From Sulfidibacterium sp046706345 (GTDB lineage: Bacteria > Bacteroidota > Bacteroidia > Bacteroidales > F082): a stretch of DNA of 5,141 bases. The notes under the pieces were generated by a model. That model worked only from the letters and a program-made list of their open reading frames with translations, was not told the DNA's origin and searched no databases. The first letter of the stretch is position 1. The number at the start of each line of letters is the position of its first letter. The stretch spans positions 1-5,141 of the forward strand of contig JBJKPL010000103.1 in NCBI GenBank assembly GCA_046706345.1. Reading direction: 5' to 3'. Of the stretch, positions 1-5,141 are shown one piece after another. Position numbers and translations under genes: made by a program.

Positions 1-390
1 GAAAGATATAAGAAGCAACACAACTTGAAAATTGAAATCACAGGTTATTTGTCTTATGGCGATTATTTAAAATATTTGAGCTTTGCCGACGTTGCTATTA
101 ACAGTTTTCGGGAAGGAACCCGGGTGGCCTATTCCTATAAGTTCAACGATTATGTCGCTTCCGGAGTTCCGGTCGCCAACAACGTCAAAGGTGAAATGGC
201 TGATATCATTGAGAAATATGACATCGGAAGGAATTTTGAACCTCATCCTGATTCATTGTCTGTGTGCCTGAATGAAATGCTCAATGATCCGGAACGTCTG
301 ACTGAGATGAGGAAAAATGCCCGATTTGTAGCTTTCGAGGTGATGGATAAGGATGTGGTATATGAAAAAATGCTGAAACTGTTGATGTAA
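1..390 (+). CDS. Glycosyltransferase, C-terminal part (GT4-like, 5'-truncated)
   Basis: The reading frame is open from base 1 to the TAA at 388-390, so 129 residues are visible and the true start lies upstream; the TTG at 25 is an internal Leu, not a start. The fragment resembles the C-terminal Rossmann-like half of GT-B glycosyltransferases: 'ITGYLSYGDYLKYLSFADV' (the step before the donor site), then 'YSYKFNDYVASGVPV', which matches the usual 'K.fEYla.G.PVv' signature around the nucleotide-sugar site, then 'EMADIIEKYDIG' and a closing helical segment with 'MLNDPERLTEMRKNAR'. The family moves a sugar from a nucleotide donor to a growing lipid-linked glycan at the cytoplasmic face of the inner membrane; donor and acceptor cannot be read from this part. 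The TAA is followed at once by a second in-frame TAA. By hand count 156 of 390 bases are G or C (40%), well below the genes to the right, suggesting a separately acquired, variable gene. Family call is good; the exact GT family is inferred. Confidence 0.8.
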   Translation, partial: ERYKKQHNLKIEITGYLSYGDYLKYLSFADVAINSFREGTRVAYSYKFNDYVASGVPVANNVKGEMADIIEKYDIGRNFEPHPDSLSVCLNEMLNDPERLTEMRKNARFVAFEVMDKDVVYEKMLKLLM

Positions 391-431
391 TAAGGATGTT
401 ATGAAGTTTAAACCTGCCAGCAGTAGAGCCA

Positions 432-460
432 TTTCAATAATTTAATTATTTTTACTTTTC
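432..460 (+). promoter_or_regulatory. Weak candidate Bacteroidota-type promoter before the export gene
   Basis: In the AT-rich 96-base gap (391-486), TTTC at 432-435 and TACTTTTC at 453-460 are separated by 17 bases and resemble the Bacteroidota sigma-ABfr pattern (TTTG, then TAnnTTTG), each with G replaced by C. TATTTTTA at 447-454 is another near match. Transcription would begin shortly before the ATG at 487. Such matches are easy to find in AT-rich DNA, so this is only a candidate. The gap has no convincing hairpin terminator for the upstream gene, so read-through is also possible. Confidence 0.2.
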
Positions 461-486
461 ATAAATACGGTATTTAACTTTACCCC

Positions 487-2934
487 ATGCGCAATTATAA
501 AATCTTTGTTCAGATCCTGATAACCGGTCTGTTCTTTATGTTTCTGACGGTGACCCCTGCATTGGCTCAGGTTGATACAAGTTCGATCCCCGCCAATTTA
601 AACACCGAACAGCTTTCCAACGAGCAGATGAGTCTCCTGATGCAAAAAGCCATCAATTCCGGCATGTCACCCTCGCAACTGGAAGCGCTGGCCCGGGCGC
701 ATGGCGTGTCGCAGGCAGAAATCGACAAACTGAAAACCCGTGCCGAGATTTTGAATGCCGTGAAACCGGGCGACAACACCTCGAGTCAGCGGATCATTCC
801 GACACAGAACGTCAATTACCCGGCGCCGTTGAGCCAGCGTCTGGCGCAGCTGCCCAAAAGAGGGAAGGACCGGGTCTTTGGCTATTCCTTGTTCACCAAC
901 AAGGAACTCACCTTTGATCCCGGCGTCAACATCGCCACCCCCAGGAATTACCAGCTGGGTCCTGGCGACATTATCAATATTGATGTCTGGGGGGCTTCGC
1001 AGCAGAGTTACCAGGAAATTGTGTCTCCCGGAGGGAAGATCATCATTTCCAAGGTGGGACCCATTTTCGTCAGCGGTCTGACCATCGATCAGGCGACTGC
1101 CAAGATCAAAAAATACCTGAGCAAGATCTATGCTGGCCTCGACAACGGCAATACGTTCATGGAGCTGAGCTTGGGCGGCAACCGGAGCATCCGCGTGATT
1201 ATTGTGGGGGAAGTGACGCTTCCGGGTACCTATGATCTTTCGTCGCTGGCTTCGGTTTTTAACGCGTTGTATGCCGCAGGCGGACCCGCGGAAGACGGCT
1301 CCCTGCGCGATGTGAAGATCATCCGGAATAACAAAACCGTGGCGAAGCTCGACTTTTACGAGTTTCTGACCAAGGGGATCCTTTCGGGAAATATGAGGCT
1401 CCAGGATCAGGACATCATTTTTGTTTCTCCTTACCAGGACCGCGTGGAGATCAAAGGGCAGGTAAAACGGAATATGTTCTTCGACATGAAACCGGGCGAA
1501 ACCCTGAAAGACCTGATCTATTACGCCGGCGGATTTACGGGTAAGGCCTATACACAAAGAATCAAGATCATCCGGAAAACGCCGCAGGAAAAAAAGATCC
1601 TGGTGGTGAATTCCGATGAAGAGGATACGCTGAAGCTGAAAAACGGCGACGTGGTGCAGGTGGATTCCATCCTGAACCGGTATCAGAATCGTGTTCAGAT
1701 CACCGGTGCCGTTTTGCGTCCCGGCGCGTTTGCCCTCGACAGCAGCAGCACCCTGAAGCAGCTGATCCATAATGCTGACGGCCTGCGGGAGGATGCTTAC
1801 GAGAACCGGATCTCCGTTTACCGTCTGAAAAAAGACATGGTCCGTGAAGCCATTCCGGTGGATCTGCAAAAGCTGATGCAGTCGCATCTTTCTTTTGCCA
1901 TGCAGAAAAATGACTCGGTACACATTCCTTCCGTTTTTGACATCCGCGAAAAATCCTTTGTGGAGATCCACGGCCAGGTGGCCCGGCCCGGCAAATATCC
2001 CTTTACGGATAACACCCGGTTGCAGGATCTGATCATCCAGGCAGGGGGTGTCCTTGAATCGGCTTCCATGGCGCGGATTGACATTGCCCGAAGGGTGAAG
2101 GATACCACGGCCGTGCAGAATAACAATCTGTTGTCGCAGACTTTTCAGTTCTCTGTTGAAAAGGACGGTCGCTTGCCGGATTCCGTAAAGAACTTTAAAC
2201 TGAGCCCGTTTGACCAGGTCTTTGTCAGAAAATCGCCTACCTACACCCCGCAGCAGTTGGTGTCGATCGAAGGAGAAATCAATTTTCCGGGCAAGTATTC
2301 CATCCGCGACCGGAATGAAAGGGTTTCCGACATTATCAAACAAGCCGGGAATCTGACGCCGCAGGCGTATCTGCTCGGCGCCAGCCTGGTGCGGAAGAAA
2401 ACAACGCTGTTGTTGCATGAAAAGGCCCTGGAGTCGGTGGTTGCCAGCAGCAACCAGGAAAAGAACAAGATCCTGGCATCCCATGACCGGTATAATGTGA
2501 TCGGCCTCGATCTGGAAAAGATCCTGAAAGATCCCGGTTCGGCCTCGGACCTGGTCCTGCAGCCGGGCGATTCCATTCAGATCCTGAAAAGATCACAAAC
2601 GGTGACCGTGAGCGGAGCCGTCTATCGTCCCAATGTGATCCCCTATGTCCAGGGGATGTCATTGCAACAGTATATCGCCAGTGCCGGCGGATTCACGCGG
2701 GATGCTTCGAGACGAAATGTCTATGTGTTGTATGCCAACGGCTCGGTACGAAAAACATCGAAGTTCCTGTTCTTCCGGGGATATCCGCCCATCGGACCCG
2801 GAGCTGAGATCATTGTCCCGATGAAATCGCGTGCCGGCGGCCATCTCGGTGCCACGACAGCCATCGGCCTGAGCTCGGCACTCGCGTCGCTTGCCCTGGT
2901 GATCATTACCATCATTAAAACCATTCACCCCTAA
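487..2934 (+). CDS. Outer-membrane polysaccharide export protein with six SLBB domains (Wza-like OPX)
   Basis: This 815-residue protein would form the periplasmic and outer-membrane channel that exports the finished polysaccharide. The ATG at 487 starts a clear signal peptide: basic 'MRNYK', a hydrophobic core to about residue 22, and a type I site 'ALA' before Q28. There is no lipobox, and I find no cysteine in the whole protein, so it is not a lipoprotein like E. coli Wza. Residues about 40-90 form a helical, SAP-like stretch ('MSPSQLEALARAHGVSQAEI'). The Poly_export domain covers about 153-230 ('NYQLGPGDIINIDVWG'). Six SLBB modules follow, opening at G241, G324, G407, G496, G596 and G710 ('GEVTLPGTY', 'GQVKRNMFF', 'GAVLRPGAF', 'GQVARPGKY', 'GEINFPGKY', 'GAVYRPNVI'), most with an 'AGG'-like turn about 25 residues later. 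The fifth is enlarged by an insert near 638-680. A hydrophobic helix at about 786-811 ends the protein and may span a membrane. It is far longer than Wza (about 380 residues), as usual in Bacteroidota. No Shine-Dalgarno sequence is visible. The PCP gene follows after 20 bases. Confidence 0.93.
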   Translation: MRNYKIFVQILITGLFFMFLTVTPALAQVDTSSIPANLNTEQLSNEQMSLLMQKAINSGMSPSQLEALARAHGVSQAEIDKLKTRAEILNAVKPGDNTSSQRIIPTQNVNYPAPLSQRLAQLPKRGKDRVFGYSLFTNKELTFDPGVNIATPRNYQLGPGDIINIDVWGASQQSYQEIVSPGGKIIISKVGPIFVSGLTIDQATAKIKKYLSKIYAGLDNGNTFMELSLGGNRSIRVIIVGEVTLPGTYDLSSLASVFNALYAAGGPAEDGSLRDVKIIRNNKTVAKLDFYEFLTKGILSGNMRLQDQDIIFVSPYQDRVEIKGQVKRNMFFDMKPGETLKDLIYYAGGFTGKAYTQRIKIIRKTPQEKKILVVNSDEEDTLKLKNGDVVQVDSILNRYQNRVQITGAVLRPGAFALDSSSTLKQLIHNADGLREDAYENRISVYRLKKDMVREAIPVDLQKLMQSHLSFAMQKNDSVHIPSVFDIREKSFVEIHGQVARPGKYPFTDNTRLQDLIIQAGGVLESASMARIDIARRVKDTTAVQNNNLLSQTFQFSVEKDGRLPDSVKNFKLSPFDQVFVRKSPTYTPQQLVSIEGEINFPGKYSIRDRNERVSDIIKQAGNLTPQAYLLGASLVRKKTTLLLHEKALESVVASSNQEKNKILASHDRYNVIGLDLEKILKDPGSASDLVLQPGDSIQILKRSQTVTVSGAVYRPNVIPYVQGMSLQQYIASAGGFTRDASRRNVYVLYANGSVRKTSKFLFFRGYPPIGPGAEIIVPMKSRAGGHLGATTAIGLSSALASLALVIITIIKTIHP

Positions 2935-2954
2935 CCGGATCATTTTGCAGCCTT

Positions 2955-4088
2955 ATGGAAATTCATGAAAACAAAAAAGCGAACCCGGAAAGGAAAGACA
3001 GCATGGATCTGAATGAAATTTTGACAAGGATCCGGCAGGGACGCAAGACCATCTACAGGGCGTTGTTGGCGGCATTCGTCCTGGCCCTGCTCCTGGTCCT
3101 GCTGACGCCAAGAAAATACACTACGAAAGTGGTCCTGTTGTCTGAAACCAGCGCCAAAAGCGGGGCATCGGGATTGCTGGGGCAACTGGGGAACCTTTCG
3201 GGGATGAATCTGGGGGATCTGATGGGCCTGAATTTGGGCAGTTCTTCCGGCAGTGATGTGCTTTCGCCGGAACTGTATCCCGACATTGTGGCCAGCACCC
3301 CGTTTCTGCTGGATGTGATGCATCAGACCATCACCGATTCGAAAACAAGCCACCCGGTTACTGTTTCTTCCTATTTGAAAGAGCATTCCAGACCTTCGCT
3401 GATCGGACTTGTAACAGGAATTTTCAAATCATCGGATAAAAAGGGGGGGCATTTGCCCGTTTTGAAAAACGGAAGTGATTCGGTGCTTCACCTGACCCAG
3501 GATCAATCCGACGGCTTAAAGACCTTGAGCGACTTGATCGAGGTGAATGTCCGGAAGCCGTACGATAAACTCATGTCCAGCGGCACCAGTAAGATCCTGA
3601 CCGTGGCGGTGGAAGCCCACGACCCGCTGGTATCGGCTTTGCTGGCGGATTCGGTGGTCAGTTGTCTGAAACGGTATGTTATAAACTACAATACCGGGAA
3701 AGCAAAGAAGGATTTGGAATTCATTTCGCAACAGCTCGACCGTGCCCGCCAGAATTATTATGCGGCCCAAAAGCGGCTGGCGGACTTTACCGACAGTCAT
3801 GCCAATGTCATCCTCGAAACCACGCGGTTGGAAAGAGAACGCCTTCAAAAGGAAAACGATCTTTATGCCGGGGTCTATTCTTCCCTGGCCCAGATGCAGG
3901 AAAAGGCCAGGATCCAGGTGCAGGACCGGACCCCGGTGTTCACGGTGATCGAGCCAGCCAAAGTCCCCTTGCGGAAAAGTGCGCCCAAAACCACCCTGAT
4001 CGTATTGGGATTTCTGCTGGTGGGCGGATTCATCGGCGTGGCCATCGAAGTGGTGAAGCTGATGCTGAACCCCGGAGGAGATCAATAG
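2955..4088 (+). CDS. Wzz-type polysaccharide chain-length determinant / co-polymerase (PCP)
   Basis: This 377-residue inner-membrane protein would regulate polymer length and couple polymerisation to export. A cytoplasmic tail with 'MDLNEILTRIRQGRKTIYRA' leads into membrane helix 1 (about 33-50). A Gly/Leu-rich stretch follows (69-99, with 'GMNLG' and 'GLNLG'), then 'LSPELYPDIVASTPFL', typical of the Wzz N-terminal domain. A mixed periplasmic region follows, then a charged helical, probably coiled-coil stretch (about 250-320), the Pro motif 'VIEPAKVPLRKSAPK' (331-345) and helix 2 (about 346-368). It ends at 'NPGGDQ', with no Walker motifs or Tyr cluster, so there is no fused BY-kinase. The gene starts 20 bases after the export gene with no terminator between them, so the two probably form an operon. 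ATG 2955 is used because homologues often carry a short tail before 'DLNEI'; ATG 3003 (361 residues) has a better ribosome-binding site and remains possible. A run of seven G at 3443-3449 lies inside the gene. Confidence 0.92.
   Translation: MEIHENKKANPERKDSMDLNEILTRIRQGRKTIYRALLAAFVLALLLVLLTPRKYTTKVVLLSETSAKSGASGLLGQLGNLSGMNLGDLMGLNLGSSSGSDVLSPELYPDIVASTPFLLDVMHQTITDSKTSHPVTVSSYLKEHSRPSLIGLVTGIFKSSDKKGGHLPVLKNGSDSVLHLTQDQSDGLKTLSDLIEVNVRKPYDKLMSSGTSKILTVAVEAHDPLVSALLADSVVSCLKRYVINYNTGKAKKDLEFISQQLDRARQNYYAAQKRLADFTDSHANVILETTRLERERLQKENDLYAGVYSSLAQMQEKARIQVQDRTPVFTVIEPAKVPLRKSAPKTTLIVLGFLLVGGFIGVAIEVVKLMLNPGGDQ
2990..2997 (+). promoter_or_regulatory. Possible ribosome-binding site for an alternative PCP start
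   Basis: AAGGAAAG lies 5 bases before the ATG at 3003 (residue 17, 'MDLNEIL'), whereas no purine-rich site precedes the ATG at 2955. It could indicate that translation starts at 3003. Bacteroidota often initiate without a Shine-Dalgarno match, so this does not settle the question. Confidence 0.3.
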
Positions 4089-4134
4089 CTTTTTGAAAGG
4101 CAAAGAGATGATTCTTCAGTGTGAGGTCATGAGA

Positions 4135-4183
4135 AATTACAAACTTCGAATTACAAACCTCAAATAAATTCCAAATTCCAATC
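4135..4183 (+). repeat. Degenerate short tandem repeats (AATTACAAAC and AAATTCC units)
   Basis: AATTACAAAC occurs at 4135-4144 and again exactly at 4149-4158 (period 14). Two abutting AAATTCC units follow at 4166-4172 and 4173-4179, running into AATC. From memory, similar AATTAC/AAATTCC strings recur between genes in environmental Bacteroidota drafts; this is recollection, not a search result. The array sits in the 231-base gap between the PCP and the sugar transferase. No protein gene is supported here: the only small frame (4108-4167, 19 codons) is made largely of the repeat. Confidence 0.6.
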
Positions 4184-4260
4184 ATTCAATACCCAAAAGT
4201 CAGGGCACCGATCATTTTTGGGATTTAAAAAACCGGACCGGCGGGTTTTGAGGTGATTGG
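4178..4260 (+). repeat. Nested inverted repeats with potential three-way junction
   Basis: Outer arms CCAATCA (4178-4184) and TGATTGG (4254-4260) are perfect reverse complements. They enclose two smaller hairpins: CCCAAAAGT (4192-4200) with ATTTTTGGG (4214-4222), including one G-T pair and a 13-base loop, and AAAACC (4229-4234) with GGTTTT (4244-4249), with a 9-base loop. As RNA or single-stranded DNA this could fold as a three-way junction. The pairings are read directly; stability and function are unknown. Confidence 0.4.
4229..4249 (+). terminator. Weak candidate terminator hairpin after the PCP gene
   Basis: AAAACC (4229-4234) pairs with GGTTTT (4244-4249) around a GC-rich 9-base loop, giving an A-run/stem/T-run shape readable on either strand. 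It lies 140 bases after the PCP stop. The T-run is only four bases and is part of the stem, so intrinsic termination would be weak at best. If active, it would separate the export pair from the sugar transferase unit. Confidence 0.2.
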
Positions 4261-4319
4261 GTGATGAGGGCCGGATGTTTTCGGAAAAGAGCTACGATTG
4301 AAGTGTGATAGTTGAAAGC

Positions 4320-4913
4320 ATGATAAAAAGAACTTTTGATATCGTTTTTTCTTTGTTGGGTTTTTGTCTGCTTTTGCCGGTGTTTCTGATCATCCTGATC
4401 CTGATCGCGGCCGTTGACGGCGGGTCTCCCGTTTTTGTGCAGGAACGGGTAGGCCAGGGAGGCAGGTATTTCCGGCTTTTTAAATTCCGGACCATGAAAC
4501 AGGCGGCAGGACTTCATGCAAAACAATTTGATGCAGGGGATCATTCCAGGATCACCGCGTTGGGTAAGGTGTTGCGGCGGTCCAAGCTGGATGAGCTGCC
4601 CCAGTTATGGAATGTGCTTCTCGGGGATATGTCGCTCGTGGGCCCACGGCCTGAAGTCAGGGAATGGACTTTGATCTATCCTGAAAAGTGGAAGGTGGTC
4701 CATACAGTGCGACCGGGCATCACAGATTACGCTTCGCTGGAATTTCATGACGAAGAAGAACAACTCAGAAAATATGAAGATCCCGAAAGGGCCTACCGCG
4801 AAAAGATCCTTCCCAGGAAACTGGCGCTGAACGTCGAATATGTCAATAACCGGTCGTTTATGGGGGATATGAAAATATTGTTCCAAACCATCAAAACCAT
4901 TTTTGTTGCGTGA
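4320..4913 (+). CDS. Undecaprenyl-phosphate sugar phosphotransferase (small monotopic phosphoglycosyl transferase)
   Basis: This 197-residue protein would move a sugar phosphate from a nucleotide sugar onto undecaprenyl phosphate at the inner membrane, the first step of repeat-unit assembly. It has the compact 'bacterial sugar transferase' domain (about 200 residues, as in PglC) without the four extra helices of WcaJ/WbaP. Residues 1-31 hold 'MIKRTFDIVFSLLGF' and a hydrophobic segment with Pro20, fitting the re-entrant membrane helix. Next come 'SPVFVQERVGQGGRYFRLFKFRTM' split by family convention into the 'F.QeRvG' (38-46) and 'KFRTM' (55-59) motifs, then 'KLDELPQLWNVLLGDMSLVG' with the catalytic Asp91-Glu92 pair, 'GPRPEV' (108-113) and 'RPGIT' (131-135). 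After this the sequence reads 'DYASLEFHDEE' instead of the common 'GWAQVNGR'. ATG 4320 is chosen over the in-frame GTG 4305 because 'MIKR.FD' is the usual family start. A weak GAAAG (4314-4318) precedes it. The stop overlaps the next gene. The sugar transferred cannot be read from sequence. Confidence 0.93.
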   Translation: MIKRTFDIVFSLLGFCLLLPVFLIILILIAAVDGGSPVFVQERVGQGGRYFRLFKFRTMKQAAGLHAKQFDAGDHSRITALGKVLRRSKLDELPQLWNVLLGDMSLVGPRPEVREWTLIYPEKWKVVHTVRPGITDYASLEFHDEEEQLRKYEDPERAYREKILPRKLALNVEYVNNRSFMGDMKILFQTIKTIFVA

Positions 4914-5141
4914 AAAAAAAGAGGCAGATCCCTTTTGCACGAGTCCCTATGGCGGGAAATGAGATGAAATATCTCAAAGAAGTGCTCGACAGCGGCTGGC
5001 TGACCACGGCGTCGAAAACGATGGCCCTGGAGAAGCAGTTTTCGGAATACGTGAAAGCACCCTTTGCCCGTGCGGTAAACTCAGGCACTTCCGCTTTGCA
5101 TCTGGGCCTGGAAGCCCTCGGTGTGGGTCCTGGGGATCAGG
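4910..5141 (+). CDS. DegT/DnrJ/EryC1/StrS-type sugar aminotransferase, N-terminal part (3'-truncated)
   Basis: The frame from GTG 4910 stays open to the window end, giving 77 complete codons of a protein that is usually about 370-400 residues. The visible part matches the PLP-dependent nucleotide-sugar aminotransferase family: 'IPFARVPMAGNEMKYLKEVL' at the N terminus, 'SGWLTTASKTMALEKQF', then 'AVNSGTSALHLGLEALGVGPGD', whose Ser-Gly-Thr turn helps hold the PLP phosphate. The catalytic lysine lies beyond the window. The enzyme would transfer an amino group, normally from glutamate, to a keto sugar nucleotide in the cytoplasm. GTG 4910 overlaps the sugar transferase stop as GTGA (4910-4913). 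The later ATG at 4949 would lose part of the conserved N-terminal block. Eight A bases (4913-4920) follow the start codon. Next to a phosphoglycosyl transferase it probably makes an amino sugar for this glycan, perhaps a 4-amino sugar as with PglE; the exact product is unknown. Confidence 0.9.
   Translation, partial: MKKKRQIPFARVPMAGNEMKYLKEVLDSGWLTTASKTMALEKQFSEYVKAPFARAVNSGTSALHLGLEALGVGPGDQ

Noticed and set aside
475..482. TAACTTTA as a promoter -7 element for the export gene
   Set aside because: It ends four bases before the ATG at 487, so transcription would start at or inside the gene and cut into the signal peptide.
667..2484. A 605-codon open frame on the minus strand inside the export gene
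   Set aside because: Its codons lie in exact register with the sense codons, so it stays open because the sense gene rarely uses TTA, CTA and TCA (it ends at the sense TCA at 667-669). The translation shows no family motif, whereas the sense protein has clear SLBB motifs.
3662..4096. A 144-codon + strand frame overlapping the PCP gene
   Set aside because: It lies in another frame over the conserved coiled-coil and second membrane helix of the PCP, and its translation is Pro/Gly/Arg-rich without any recognisable domain.
4108..4167. A 19-codon frame with a purine-rich stretch before its ATG
   Set aside because: It is built largely from the AATTACAAAC repeats and encodes no recognisable peptide. 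It looks like a by-product of the repeat.
4293..4300. TACGATTG as a promoter -7 element for the sugar transferase
   Set aside because: It differs from TAnnTTTG at one position, but no TTTG-like -33 element lies at suitable spacing upstream.
4605..5088. Minus-strand frames across the sugar transferase and aminotransferase genes
   Set aside because: They are antisense to two well-supported conserved proteins and show no motifs of their own.

Overview
The window looks like part of a cell-surface polysaccharide (capsule, O-antigen or exopolysaccharide) locus from a member of the Bacteroidota. The assignment is an inference from three things. The outer-membrane export protein is an 815-residue multi-SLBB form with an ordinary signal peptide, unlike the short lipoprotein Wza of Proteobacteria. 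The chain-length protein has a Gly/Leu-rich 'GMNLG...LSPELYPDIV' segment of the kind I associate with Bacteroidota. Start codons mostly lack strong Shine-Dalgarno sequences. All genes lie on the + strand. I saw no RNA genes, transposase or CRISPR array.

Layout: (1) 1-390, the 3' end of a glycosyltransferase gene, AT-rich (about 40% GC by hand count). (2) 391-486, an AT-rich gap with a weak promoter candidate. (3) 487-2934, a polysaccharide export protein with one Poly_export domain and six SLBB modules. (4) 2955-4088, a Wzz-type chain-length determinant (PCP) with two membrane helices and no kinase domain. (5) 4089-4319, a non-coding gap with degenerate short repeats and several inverted repeats. 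(6) 4320-4913, a short membrane phosphoglycosyl transferase that would start repeat-unit assembly. (7) 4910-5141, the start of a DegT/DnrJ/EryC1/StrS-type sugar aminotransferase, cut by the window end and overlapping the previous gene by 4 bases.

How they fit together: the aminotransferase would supply an amino sugar nucleotide. The phosphoglycosyl transferase would load a sugar phosphate onto undecaprenyl phosphate. Glycosyltransferases such as the one at the left edge would extend it. The PCP would set polymer length in the inner membrane, and the SLBB protein would carry the polymer through the periplasm and outer membrane. Flippase, polymerase and any BY-kinase must lie outside the window if they exist.

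I do not see a clearly new system. The most interesting non-standard pieces are the repeat-bearing, potentially three-way-folding gap at 4135-4260, the cysteine-free six-SLBB exporter, the variant 'RPGITDYASLEF' block of the phosphoglycosyl transferase, and the composition step between the left-edge glycosyltransferase and the export genes.
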